From Mesostigma viride (Eukaryota > Streptophyta > Mesostigmatophyceae > Mesostigmatales > Mesostigmataceae), in the NCBI GenBank assembly GCA_009746045.1, contig RPFO01000359.1:1034649-1098648 (forward strand): a stretch of 64,000 bases of DNA, read 5' to 3'. Positions within the stretch are counted from its first letter, which is position 1. Every line of letters starts with the position of its first letter. The notes under the pieces were generated by a model that had not been told where the DNA came from, ran no database searches, and saw only the letters and a program-made list of their open reading frames with translations. Both the position numbers and the translations under genes were made by a program. Positions 41,746 to 52,208 of this stretch are shown piece by piece.

Positions 41746-43384
41746 CTACAGATGCTAGTAAGGTAGCTATAGGGGCGTCCTTCTCCAGGATCAGGGTCAG
41801 GGCTTACAGCCAATTGAGTATATCTCTAGGACAATGCTCCCTGCGGAGCGTAACTATCCCGTACACCAGCAGGAACTCTTAGCGGTGGTGTATTGTTGCC
41901 ACGCGTGGCAGCACTTTCTTAAAGGTGCTCAATTTGATGTCTGCCTGAATGAACCCTGTGAGCTAGATCCTTATAGGTTAGTTATCCAAACGGATCACCG
42001 TCCCCTTACCCATCTTCTCTCCCAACCCAACCTTACCCCTCGGCAAGCGCGCTGGATGGAATTTTTAGCACAGTTTTCCCCTTTTAAACTTCAGTATGTT
42101 AAGGGTGTAGATAACATAGTACCAGATGCACTCTCTCGTCGTGCAGATTACTCCTTTTTCGAGGACCTTGATGTTCTCAATACTACTCTAGTTCCTACTA
42201 CTATGGGTGTAACCCCTTATGGTGAACTACCTGATGATGAATCCTATGCCTACCTCTTTCATACAGCTGTTCGCATGCCTGATCTCCTTTCTCACGTAGG
42301 ACTCTCTCTCCCGTGTGAGGCCCTTCCCGTGGCCTCGGTGGGGGGGGAGGGGAAAAATAAAATTTCTATACCGCTTAGCCATATAGCGACTAGGTCAGGA
42401 AAGTCTTATGAAAACATAGTCCCTCTAGGACCTCCCCTTCTCTTTGGCAAGGCGGTAGGAGATCTCTTTAAACCTGTTCTGGATACCTCTGTAGCGATGC
42501 CTACCTCTGATCTTGAACGTCTTATTAGTAGATTTACGGCCACTGAGCCGGAAGCATTAGCTGCCATTGCTGCACATCCCCAACAATTAGGCAAGCACCC
42601 TTGTAAATTTGTAGGTGGGTTTTTATATGTGCAGATAGCAGATTCTCCCCCTCAATGGCGCCTGTATGTCCCTCCTATCTGTCGCTCCTCCTTGCTCTTT
42701 GAGTTGCATGACTTAGCTGCTCATCAGGGTGGTAAACGGGTACGGGACCTAGTAGCCCGCTCTTATTACTGGCCTTCCCTTTATAAGGATGTAGATGAGT
42801 ATGTTAGAACTTGTCAATCTTGCCAGGAGATGAAACCCAATAACGTAGGACAGATAGCAGAACCTAGGACCTTGCCTGACCCCATCATGCCGTGGGATTC
42901 TATCATGATGGATTTTGTAGGACCTTTTAGAAAGAATGATAGGGGCAATGCCCAGATCCTTGTGTTCATAGATCGTTTTACTCGTATGTGCCATCTCGTG
43001 CCGTGTCCTTTAGAACTCACAGCACGTGATTGCGCACGCCTATACCTCAATAATGTATACAGATATCATGGTTTGAGTAGGCAGTTTATTAGTGATAAGG
43101 ATAAGTTATTTACCTCAGATTTTTGGCAGCAGTTTTTCGCTGCCATCGGTACCAAGGTTACCTACGGTACTGCCTACCACTCCTCCTCCTCTCATTTAGT
43201 AGAGCGTCTTAATAGGGTAGTGGAAGAAGCGCTTAGGCACTATGTTAATGGCTCGGGAAGTGATTGGGAGGATTATTTATGTTTGGTAGAGTTCTCCCTC
43301 AACAATTGTCCCCAAGCTGCGCATGGATATACGCCCTTCTTCCTAGATACTGGTAGACAGCCTCTTACCCTACCTCTCTCTTAG
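41746..43384 (+). CDS. gypsy RNase H and integrase
   Basis: RNase H opens VATDASKVAIGAS in one frame, and after a second shift near 41785 continues in the 41834 frame (MLPAERNYPVHQQELLAV, VIQTDHRPLTHLL, QYVKGVDNIVPDALSRR). Integrase has the HHCC region (HDLAAHQGGKRV ... CQSCQEMK), core motifs IMMDFVGPF, FISDKDKLFTS and HLVERLNRVVEE. A stop at 43384 is a frameshift product: the next frame resumes LASPLRDKDDV. A G8-A-GGGG-A5 purine run lies at 42340-42357. Confidence 0.85.
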
Positions 43385-43389
43385 CTAGT

Positions 43390-44022
43390 CCTCTACGGGA
43401 CAAGGATGATGTGTCCCGAGATACTGTAGAAGGTGTACAGTCCTTACTAGATAGAATGAAAACTGCTCATGACCACGCGATCTCAGGGTACCAAAAAGCT
43501 CAGTCTAAGTACCTTGCTAGGTTGCGTGCCTCCTTAGATAGAAGAGCACCTGAGATAGAAATAGGAGATCTAGTATTAGTAGAAGGCCCCCGTGTTGGCC
43601 GTTTTGCTCATAAGTTTGAAGCAGAACTTAAGGTCAAACTTAGGCCCGCCTTCTTAGGACCCTTCCATGTGTTGTCTAGAGTAGGAAATTTCTTATATAA
43701 AGTCGATATCCCTACCTCTTGGCAGACACATTCAAACACCTTCCATAGAAGCCAGCTGAAACTGTACCACCCTAGTACGTTCGCTGGTAGAGAGCTAGCG
43801 CCTGCCCCTTTAGAGCATAACCCTGACACTGGGGAAGTAGAAGACGAAGTAGAAAGCATCGTGGCCCATAGAGATATCAAAAAGGGCCGCGGTACCCAGC
43901 GTCAGTATAAAGTGAAGTGGATGTATGCTCGTAGTGAAGTAGATAAGGTCTGGTATACGGAGAGTGAGCTAGATGGGTGTAGTCGCCTGCTGCAGGAATA
44001 TAAAACCCTGCACAAGCTCTAG
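43390..44022 (+). CDS. gypsy integrase C-terminus and chromodomain
   Basis: It contains IEIGDLVLVEGPRVGRF, then the GPF motif region (LRPAFLGPFHVLSRVGNFL, YKVDIP). A chromodomain follows at about 43834-44000: EDEVESIVAHRDIKKGRG, QYKVKWMYARSEVDKVWY and ESELDGCSRLLQEY. The aromatic positions Y, W and Y of the chromodomain cage are present. Chromodomains of this type steer chromovirus integration to marked chromatin. Confidence 0.85.
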   Translation, partial: PLRDKDDVSRDTVEGVQSLLDRMKTAHDHAISGYQKAQSKYLARLRASLDRRAPEIEIGDLVLVEGPRVGRFAHKFEAELKVKLRPAFLGPFHVLSRVGNFLYKVDIPTSWQTHSNTFHRSQLKLYHPSTFAGRELAPAPLEHNPDTGEVEDEVESIVAHRDIKKGRGTQRQYKVKWMYARSEVDKVWYTESELDGCSRLLQEYKTLHKL

Positions 44023-44098
44023 TTGTAGACCTTCTCCTCTCTTATGTTATGTCTGCTGTCGACGGGTGGTTGGTTGTCCCCTCCCCTCCGCAGCCGTC

Positions 44099-46419
44099 AT
44101 GTCAGAGCCTACCCCTCCGGCTGAGAGCCCGCTGCCGTCCCGCCCCTACCGGACCCTGAGCTGTACTTCGAGGCCCTTCCGGGCCGCTGGGTGTCACGGT
44201 CCAGTTTCCGGGTGGCATCGTGCAGCCGGCCCTCCAGGCCCAACATGCGGTTTAGTCAGGGCTGCTCTCTTCGGGGTCACGTGGTACGGTCCCTCCCCTG
44301 CTGAACCGCACCAGCTTGTTTTGCACGGGTTCGACGATGCCGGGCACTGTTTGTTAGAATGTGGCTCCAGCTGTCCAGCCTTGGGACAGATAGCTGCGGT
44401 TCTCCAGTGCCCCGGGTGTTTTCCTACCTTTCTACCCCTGTGGGCCGCTCCTGCCTACGGGATGTGTTCCCCTGGCTTCCGGCCGAGGGTGATGCGGAAA
44501 TAGATGAGAACCCCTGCGACCTTCTACGGGCAGTAGAGTTCATGGAGATAGCAGACCAGACAGCGGGCGTAGGATTGGGCGACCCTACTCCTACGGACGC
44601 GCCGGTAGAGGCACAGTATTCTCCTGAGTATTCGGCCTCCCCTGCGGCGTCCTCCTCTTCAGTGTCGGCGCCTTCCCCTGTCCCGTCTTCACCGAGGTCG
44701 GTCCTGTGCGCATCGGTGGAGCCTACCCCTTTGGGCTCTGGTCGTGAGCCTGATCCTCTTTCGGCGACAGTTTCTGCGATGCAGGCGCAGATCCAGTCCC
44801 TGACGGCGGCCTTCGGGGCCTTCATGGCGGCCCAGGCGCACGCTCCAGCCACGCCAGGTGGGGTGTCTGCCGCAGCTGTGCCCCCTTCCCCTTCGGTCGC
44901 CTCGACGTCTACGGGTCCGTCTGTGCCGCGCGAGCCCTCGGCGGCTGCGGTTCCCTCTGTTGCTGCGGCTCCTACGCCTTCGGCTACCTCTGCGCCTGCT
45001 ACTGACGTACCTGCGCCTCGGCGCGAGTCCGCCGTCCCAGCGGCCGCGCCCGTCGCCGCCGCGTCCGAGCCGCCCACCACGTCAGCGCCGCCCTCGCGGG
45101 GTTTCTTCAGCGACCCGGGCGGTCTTCCCAGGCTTTGGGAGGGCGGTCCTCCGCAGAGGATCCCGGTGCCTGACTGGAGCTTAGACGGTAACCAGTCGTA
45201 TGCCGGATTGCCTGTCCCCACGGGCCCTATTTTCAACATGTGGCCTGGTGGTGCTCCGCCCCCAGAGACCGGCGCGCCAGCTGCGGAGGCGGGTCCGTCG
45301 CGACCCCCTGCGGCATCGGGTCCGACGCGGCCCCCTGTTGTACCGGCGCCGTCTGCGTCTGTGCCGGTTCCTACCCCTTCGTCGGCCCCTGTCCCTTCGG
45401 CCCCGCGGTCTTTGGCTGCGGTTGTTCGGTCCAGTGGCTCTGACCCTCGCGCCACCCGCGCTGCCGATTCCCTTCGGGAGTTGTCAGAGGGCGATCGGGA
45501 TCGGGCCCCTTCTGTGGTGCATGCGACTCCGGAGTCGCGCGACACGCCTGTCTTTGGGTACGGTATGTCTGCGCTCGCCTGCCGCCAGTGTGACCTGCCG
45601 CGCGCCTCCGCCGAGCTTGCCATTTCGCCCATGTCCTACGGGTTCTCCCAGGTGTGTCGGGCGCCGCGGGACCGTGGCCTACCAGTTGAGACTGATCGGC
45701 CTCCTTTCGATATGGTTATTTTAGCTGATCCGGTGTTCCAGGGTGAGATCCTGGTTCGGCGCGTCCTGTATCGCTGGGCTAGGCGCCACAATGACTTGGA
45801 CACCTACGGCGGGTTCCAGTGGGCTTACCCTCCGCCTCTGGGCATTATGGCCTCAGATGCCCTTACGGTAGAGTTTCCTGCGGTGCCGGGTGCCACGTAC
45901 AGCACGGTCCTTCAGCCCATCCTAGAGTGGGATGCCCGTCGTCCAGCGCCCATCCCGGGCCAGGGTTTGGACTCTCGGGGTCATCCTCCTCCCCGGGCTA
46001 GCGACTACCTCGAGACGTTCGGGTCGCGACAGTGTGCCCGTCGGTGGCGCTCCCGTGAGATTCGGCATATCCGGTTGTGGCCGTCCAACGTGGAGCCCCT
46101 GGTAGATCTGTTTTTCCCGACGGGTATGCGCCCTCGGATCCGGTACCATCGCCTGCTCCTGCGGGCTCTCTGCCTGATCGCGGTAGAGCCTTTCCTACGC
46201 CTCTTTGCCTGTGGTTTCCTGGACTGGGCCCGGGGCCAGGTCGTTCTTACGCAGCATAGGTATTACTGGGCCTTCCTGGGTCTTTTTCCTGACGGCGTGT
46301 GGGCCGATGTTTTCCTCACTGTAGATAGGCACGACAATGCTGAGGATGTGTCTCACTACCAGGCGTACCTGGATGTCCTGCTGGCCTCCCGTGGTACTTA
46401 CCAGACGGATGGCCATTAG
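44099..46419 (+). CDS. gypsy extra ORF downstream of chromodomain, GC-rich
   Basis: The main frame covers 44359-46419. An earlier ATG at 44099 (MSEPTPPAESPLPSRP) probably begins the protein, with frameshifts before 44359. The product has a long Pro/Ala/Ser-rich middle and a compact C-terminal part of about 250 residues (ADPVFQGEILVRRVLYRW, GFQWAYPPPLGIMASDAL, CARRWRSREIRHIRLWP, DVFLTVDRHDNAEDVSHYQ). I recognise no domain; it has no signal peptide or membrane anchor, so an env protein is unlikely. Its codons are much more GC-rich than gag-pol, as if acquired from another source. Confidence 0.6.
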
Positions 46420-46788
46420 ATAGAGGGCCTTAGGCCCGACCTGAGGGTGTTGTCCCTCCGGTATATAGAGTCGCCCTCACGTTCTGGCCAGTTGACTGGT
46501 CGTTCTTGGTCCTTGGTACTGATTTGTTTACTCTGTGTGTCCTGCCCAGTGCCGTTCCCCCCGGCAAGGACTTTGTTCCAGGCAGTTAGGGGAACCTACC
46601 ACCAGGCTTGGTGCTGGCTAACCCTACACCTCCCGGCGTGGTGGTGGAGACCGAGTTAATACGTTGGTGCCTTGTATCTTGGATGGTCTGCCGATTGTGT
46701 TGGTGTGTGCTGGGTGCATTAGGTTTCCTACCCCTTGTTTTCCTCCCTGTGCGTAGGGAGAGGGCTCCCTACCTTTGTGGGGGGGAGG
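46420..46788 (+). other. gypsy 3' untranslated region with polypurine tract
   Basis: Non-coding sequence ends in GTGGGGGGGAGG (purine run 46779-46788) directly before the LTR start TGTTACG. Confidence 0.7.
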
Positions 46789-47351
46789 TGTTACGTCGCG
46801 TAACAATTCGTTGTAGTTACGGACGTAAATTAGGTCTTTTGCCTCGGTTGTCCCTAGGTTTACGTGTAGCTCCTACCGGGACACTATTGTCCTCGTAACA
46901 GTACTGTGGTACATTGGGTGCCTTTGGGCGCCGCGCCGCGTACTTTACTAGTGGTCCTGATCCTTTGGTAGAATGTAGTGGACCAGCGTGCATCTGTATC
47001 TGTGCCGGTGCATCTGTAGGCGAGGGCCATGTCGGCCCGAGCGTGTTGGACCGTTGGTGACCATTTATGCACGTTCTACCCCTCGTGTGTTTACTCGGCG
47101 TGTGTTAAATGAATTAACACATATAGGCTTGGGTCACGGCAGTGTAGTTGTGTTTCCTTCCTCTATTCCTGGAGTAAACGGGTTGTGTAAATGGCTTATG
47201 GCGTATTATAGCAACACTTACGTTAATGCATTGAGATCTGGATCGTCTCGTTCGTCTTTCGCTAGGGGTTTAACTAGAGGTGGCTTGACTAGTCTAGGTA
47301 GCATCAGGCCAGGTAGAGGTAGAGGTAGTGGTAGATACCCGAGGCGTAACA
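46789..47351 (+). repeat. gypsy 3' LTR
   Basis: 563 bp, TGTTACG to GCGTAACA, near-identical to 26963-27528. Followed by GCCAT (47352-47356). Confidence 0.9.
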
Positions 47352-47480
47352 GCCATATGCCCGGCCCTTCTCCATGGGCTATGTGCTACATATACTCCCA
47401 ACGGAGTTATGTTCCTAATTATAATTAATTAATTAATTAATTAATTGATTAATTAATTGATTAATTAATTAATTAATTAT

Positions 47481-49290
47481 TACGCAATATACGATGAGCA
47501 AACGCCCATCCACGCAACGCGCAGCCTGACGGCTGCGCTCGGCAATGAAAATACGTCTGCAGCTCCGGCTGCAGCTTCGCCATCAGGGCCGGAAGGCAGT
47601 GGTGACACTAGTCGCGCACTGGTGGTCGCCCAGAACCCTCCCGGGCTCTCCTCGCCCTCTGCATCGCCTTACCCAAAGCGCAGTCGCCCAGGCAAACCTG
47701 GCTGGTCTGAGCGTGATTTTGACGTCGATAGGCTCTTTACCACCTTTGACGTCAACAGGCCTGCCTTTTTCGACATGCCACCCATCAAGATACTGGTGGA
47801 GCTCGTGTTTTACGGGTCACACGCCTCACTGCTGGCCCTGTGCCAGCAACTCAATTTCAACACCCAGTTTTTCCGCAACGGAGCTGACGGCCGGTATTCC
47901 CACCGCGTATCAGACTCGTCGACCAACCTGGCCGGCTGGTCTCGCCCCCGCCTTCAGCTCGCAGCTCTCTTTACCCTCACTAAGCGCTCGGCCGAGGACC
48001 TTCCGCACCCCGCCCCCCGGCATTACCGAATCCACCTTCGTCCACCATCTCCACGCCGCCCTCTCACAGCACGTGACGCCCATTGCTGCAGATGTGGCGG
48101 CAATTGGCGGCACGCTGGCTGCTGAGCTCCCCACCATCCCCACCGCAACCGCCGCCCTCCTCGCCTCCACCCCCCCCCCTCCGCCTCCACCGACTCCATC
48201 ACCGCCCAGCTCCGCGTCATCGACCAGCGTCTTAAGGATAACGCCATCGCTATCGAGGTTCTGCAGAACACCGCAGGCCTCACCGCCCAGGCGGTGAAGG
48301 ACATTGCCGCCAAGCCAGCCCCGGCTGGCCTGGCCGGCGATGCTCCTCCCATCACCACCTGGGCGGACATGCTTAAGCAACACACCACCTCCACCACCTC
48401 CGCCGTCGCAGCCCAGCTCACAACGGCAGACGCTTGACCTCCGCGAGGAGGCCGAGCTCGCCAAGCGCAGCCTCAACGTCATTGTCAAGAACTTCGACAT
48501 GGAGGAATGTGAGAATTCCGAGAAGCTTACGCGTGCGTTTGAGAGCGAAATCCTTGGTCGCATGGGTCTTAATGGTGAGATCGACCTGGTCGCCCACCGC
48601 CTTCCCCGCGCGCGGGGTAAGGCAGGGCCGCCCCCGCTCCTTCTCACCTTTAAGAACCCGGCGGACAAGATTTCTTTTCTCAGACGCCGCAAGCGGCTCG
48701 AGAAGACTCTCTTCACCATTGACGACGACTTGACCCTGGCGCAGCAACAACGGGGACGGGAGCTATGGCCGACCTACCTCCAGCTCCGGCAGACCAAGTC
48801 GGGGCAGCCGGTGTACTGGAAGGGGGCGGCCATCTACGTCGGCCACAAGCCCTGGCAGGCGACCCCCGCGGCCCCCGCGACTCCAGACGCCCCAGCTTAG
48901 GGGAATACAGCAGTATAGTAGTGTAGAATAGATAGACCGTGGCCATGTAGTACATGTACGCCTCCTACAGGCACTATACCAGCTGAGCCACGAGCATTAT
49001 TTAACCATGTACATGTGTGCCTATGATGTGCCACACTCCAGATGATGCCTAGTTTTTTTTAGTTATGCTGTGGCCATGCCGCAGAAGAGAGCTGCTCTCA
49101 GTGCTGAGATGTCACGCTCTAGTTTTTGTATAGCCATGATGATCTTCCTCCCCCGGCCGTGCCAGGATCCCCCCCTTAGGCGGGTTGAACCTGAGACAGC
49201 ATGGTGGTGCAGGTGGCAGCCCTGGTGCACCTAGAGCAGGGGTAGCTTACATTCCCACCCTTGCATGAAGTAGCCTAGAAAAAGCCATAT
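47481..49290 (+). mobile_element. ORF1-only LINE-like copy, 5'-truncated
   Basis: It starts inside the leader (TTACGCAATAT) right after the (TTAA)n tail of the preceding copy. The ORF1 ATG is at 47493 (MSKRPSTQR), then an early frameshift. ORF1 runs to TAG at 48898-48900, followed by the family 3' UTR to CATATGCCCCTTCTC. There is no RT ORF. Confidence 0.75.
47493..48900 (+). pseudogene. L1-type ORF1, frameshifted
   Basis: N-terminal pieces in several frames (for example 47622-48125 with DVDRLFTTFDVNRPAFFDM and VELVFYGSHASLLALCQQ) lead to a helical region rich in Ala/Thr and then a clean C-terminal frame (48304-48900). That frame has SLNVIVKNFDMEECENSEKL, RAFESEILGRMGLNGEI, KISFLRRRKRLEKTLF, DDDLTLAQQQRGRELWPTY and PVYWKGAAIYVGHKPW. 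This is the best-preserved C-terminal half in the window and fits the RRM-like plus C-terminal domain of L1-type ORF1 proteins. The family assignment is by pattern only. Confidence 0.65.
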
Positions 49291-49507
49291 GCCCCTTCTC
49301 AGGGCTATGTGCTACATTTACTCCCATCGGAGTGATGTTGATAATTAATTAATTAATTAATTAATGCCCCTTCTCAGGGCTATGTGCTACATTTACTCCC
49401 AACGGAGTGATGTTGATAATTAATTAATTAATTAATTAATGCCCCTTCTCAGGGCTATGTGCTACATTTACTCCCAACGGAGTGATGTTGATAATTAATT
49501 AATTAAT
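49291..49507. repeat. Three 75-bp tandem copies of the LINE 3' terminus
   Basis: Units begin at 49291, 49366 and 49441. Each runs GCCCCTTCTCAGGGCTATG through ACTCCCA(T/A)CGGAGTGATG to a (TTAA)n tail. Confidence 0.9.
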
Positions 49508-49615
49508 GAATAGCCCTTGAGAAGGGGCATATGGCCTATAATACATTCTAAGCTACTTCCTGCAAGGGTGGGAATGTAAACGACACTTGCTCTAGGTGCG
49601 CCATGGCCACCTTGA
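49508..49615 (-). mobile_element. Antisense LINE-type 3' end
   Basis: TAGCCCTTGAGAAGGGGC, ATATGGCCTATAATACATTC and GGTGGGAATGTAAACGAC are the reverse complement of the family terminus. It sits tail-to-tail with the 49291 tandem. Confidence 0.7.
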
Positions 49616-50760
49616 TCTCTTCCTAATACCGGAATCTGCCATAGGCCACCTTGATTCTTCCTAATACCGGCACAGTTGATCTTTCGCTACGTAGCTCAGG
49701 TTAGATCGAGTTTAAATGCTGGCACGTTACAGTAGATCACCCCCACCGATCGATCCAAGTGCAGTCATTCCCGTGTTAAGTTACGATCGCCTGCGATAAG
49801 CACCTTCCTGAGGGGTATGCTCCTGTTTTCTCCCCGCGGCCCGTTGCTAGCCAGGGTAGAAGTCCGCAGGTGGAGGTTATTGGTCCTGAGGATAGCCGCT
49901 ACACTACCGCCTCGTCTGCCATTACAGTAGTGGACAGCTCGGATGAGGATTACATCCCCAACTAGTGCTTAACGGTTGGGGGATGATGCAGACGATATTT
50001 GTTTAAACTTTTGAGTATAAATTTTTCTAATGAGATTAGCATAGTACTCCGTGGCATGCCTTTGCGCATGACACGCAAGTACTTACTTACTTACTAATTA
50101 CGATCGCCGCCAAATTCTGGGCGTCGCAACTTAACGCGGGAACGTAAGTTCTAGGTAGAATTAGGCTAGCAGCCCATGCATCCCCTCCTACCCTGACGGA
50201 CTTCTATACGGCATTCGACAGCTCTCGGGGATCCCGATTCAGCTGCAGCATCAAGGGCGCTCAAAGCACACATATACGGGGAATTCGTATATACCATTTC
50301 TGGATGCTTGGCGGTGATAGGCTGATAGCGAGGATGCGCAGCTTCGACTTTGCTAGTTCACCTCAATTCAGATCCGGCTGAGCAGTTCGATCATCATGCC
50401 GTAGCCTGGCCGGCCAGCTATGTTCTGTAAGGCAGTGTTCCGTGTTACGGAAATCCGGGCTCCCTGCCTCGGGAGCTCGGTCTTTATATTACCACTAATT
50501 AATAAGTGGAGCATTCAGTATGGCCTATTCAGCTACCTATACAAACTGCAACGTCCCAATCTTAGATAGATAGAGTCGTCTTGAGCACTTAGCTTAGTAG
50601 TTAGCTATCAGCATAGCGGATCCTAGCTACCTTCAGCTCCGGCAGAGCGCAAGGGGGAAGCATAGGTCATGCATTAGAGTCTTTGTACCAGGGTATGCCT
50701 CGTATTTTGGGCGAGATTAGGCAGCGTAGGATAGCATTTGTAGGACATCTTGCTCGCACC
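49616..50760. other. Region without a recognised gene
   Basis: It contains a short direct repeat (GGCCACCTTGAT...CCTAATACCGG, twice at about 49600-49675), one small coding-like ORF end (49782-49965), TTACTTACTTAC at about 50088 and nothing else I can name. A retroelement remnant is possible: a purine-rich GGTTGGGGGATG follows the small ORF. Confidence 0.4.
49782..49965 (+). pseudogene. Coding-like fragment of about 60 codons, unrecognised
   Basis: An open stretch without its own ATG reads ACDKHLPEGYAPVFSPRP, then VEVIGPEDSRYTTASSA and ends TVVDSSDEDYIPN with TAG. The acidic end followed by a purine-rich run suggests the 3' end of a retroelement ORF. This is weak evidence. Confidence 0.3.
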
Positions 50761-50769
50761 AGCAGCTAG

Positions 50770-51697
50770 CGCGTGACCACCCTTGCTGCCGATGTGGCAG
50801 CAATGGGCGGCACACTGGCTACTGACTGAGCTTCCTCACCTTTCCACCGCCGTCGCCTCCACCTCCACTGCCATTTCCGCCTCCACTGCCAACATCAAGG
50901 CCCAGCTCCTCGACCTCGACAAGCGCCTCCAAGCCACCGCCACCGCCCTTGAGTGCGTGCATGACACCGCCGGCCTAACCGCCCAGGCGGTGAAGGACAT
51001 CGTTGCCCAGCCGGCATCTGCTGGCCCGGCCAGCGATGCTCCCTCCACCTGGGCGGACTTGCTTAAGCACTGATCATACCACCTCCACCACCTCCACCAT
51101 CGCGGCACAGCTCAAGCAACAACAAGCCCTCGACCTTCGCGAGGAGGCCGACATCACCCAGCGCAGCCACGATGTCATCGTCAAGCACTTCGACCAGCCG
51201 GTAGACCTGTGAGACCTCGATCGACGACTCTTCTCACGGTATTTTAAGTGCGACATTGTTGCCCCCATGCAACTCACTGGTGAGCTGCGGATGTCGGCTG
51301 TCCGACTCCCCCGCGCGCGGGGTAAGGCTGGCCCGGCACCCGTGCTCCTCACCTTTAACTACATGGCGGACAAGCTGTCGTTCCTTAAAGGCCGCAAGGC
51401 GCAAGATGAGCTCTCGGGGACTCGCTTCACGCTGGACGACGACTTGACCCTGCATGGCCCAGCAACAGCGGCGACGCGAGCTATGGCCGACCCACCTTCA
51501 GCTCCGGCGGAGGGCAGGGGGGAAGCCGGTATACTGAAGGAGGTCGGTCCGTCCATGTTGATCACAAGCCCTGGCAGGCACCTCCTGCCATGCACCTCAG
51601 ACTAGGGAATATATACCAGTAGTGTAGATTAGTCAGGCTTAGCCTAGCATGCATGTGGCCCACGCGCATGTGCGCCCATAATCGGGCCCCCATTAAT
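50770..51697 (+). mobile_element. Degenerate LINE-like ORF1 copy of a diverged subfamily
   Basis: ORF1 traces appear in three frames: ECVHDTAGLTAQAVKDIVAQ (50783-51073), DLREEADITQRSHDVIVKHF, then SAVRLPRARGKAGPAPVLL, DKLSFLKGRKAQDEL and TLDDDLTL (51267-51605). It ends at an ATTAATTAATTAAT tail near 51697. It is more diverged than the other copies. Confidence 0.6.
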
Positions 51698-52030
51698 TAA
51701 TTAATCAACTCGTGCTCCAGTTGGGGAGTCACGGAGCACCGAAGTGTGTGTGCACAACAGGAGAAAGGGCAGAGACCAACATTCTCCTTCATGCCAAAGG
51801 CATGCCACAGGTGCAATCGGACCCCTATAAACGGTCCGGCAATCTGTGGGTGCAATAATACCCATGTGAGCATGATCTAACAAGGAGCGTGGGCAAGTGA
51901 TCTGAGCATAGCCAGGACGTATCATGGCTGTACAAGGACTAAGCTAAGGCTATATGGCTGGTTGTGTACCGTGCGCGTTAGCGGTGCACGTGACTAGGTA
52001 TGTTGGCACAGCTAGGCAAACATTCTAAGC
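51698..52030. other. Spacer between LINE copies
   Basis: I see no gene or known repeat. It ends with ATGGCTGCCTTA, the target duplication of the next element. Confidence 0.4.
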
Positions 52031-52042
52031 ATGGCTGCCTTA
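52031..52042. repeat. 12-bp target duplication of the 52043 LINE copy, left
   Basis: ATGGCTGCCTTA here and at 57030-57041, directly outside the 5' end and after the (TTAA)n tail. Confidence 0.75.
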
Positions 52043-52208
52043 TATATGGAATGCTAACCCCGAGCCACGAGGTAGCCATGGCTGACGGCGGAGCTCATAA
52101 CTTTCACGTTTGAGCACTGAATTTATAGCCGTGAATATCACAATCGACGCGTCTTTCTACGACGCACATGCCGTGATATAATTTTCCGAAGCTATCACGC
52201 AATATTCG

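Larger units (their letters stand above)
26963..47351 (+). mobile_element. Chromovirus-type Ty3/gypsy retrotransposon, split by copia-2
   Basis: The LTRs are 566 bp (26963-27528) and 563 bp (46789-47351), start TGTT, end AACA, and differ at only a few positions. Without copia-2 (and one CGTGG) the element is about 10.8 kb. Order: LTR, leader, small ORF with an RNase H1-type hybrid-binding domain, gag with CCHC knuckle, pol (PR-RT-RNase H-IN-chromodomain), a GC-rich extra ORF, purine tract, LTR. PR-RT-IN order and the terminal chromodomain place it with Ty3/gypsy chromoviruses. Pol has several frameshifts. Confidence 0.9.
23290..47480 (+). mobile_element. ORF1-only LINE-like copy carrying three nested insertions
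   Basis: The 5' leader GAGCCACGAGGTAGCCATGG matches that of the 52043 copy. The first part of ORF1 is deleted: the leader GCAATATT at about 23431 jumps to AGGACATTGCCGCC. ORF1 then runs to a stop at about 24308. The 3' UTR follows in pieces: 24309-24409, 26691-26962 and 47357-47398, with the tail to 47480. The insertions are a truncated LINE fragment (23538-23772), TTAA element A (24410-26686) and the gypsy element (26963-47351). Each junction matches uninterrupted sister copies. Confidence 0.75.

Noticed and set aside
44424-45632. 402-codon minus-strand frame
   Set aside because: Antisense shadow of the GC-rich gypsy ORF, caused by its Pro/Ala/Ser codons.
44359-46419. env gene of the gypsy element
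   Set aside because: The position fits, but no signal peptide, fusion peptide or transmembrane anchor is visible.
47910-48719. Minus-strand frames opposite LINE ORF1 copies
   Set aside because: They are antisense to the conserved ORF1 and recur only because ORF1 recurs.
49291-49507. CRISPR-like repeat array
   Set aside because: There are three units of 75 bp without unique spacers. Each is a LINE terminus with a (TTAA)n tail, in a eukaryotic context.
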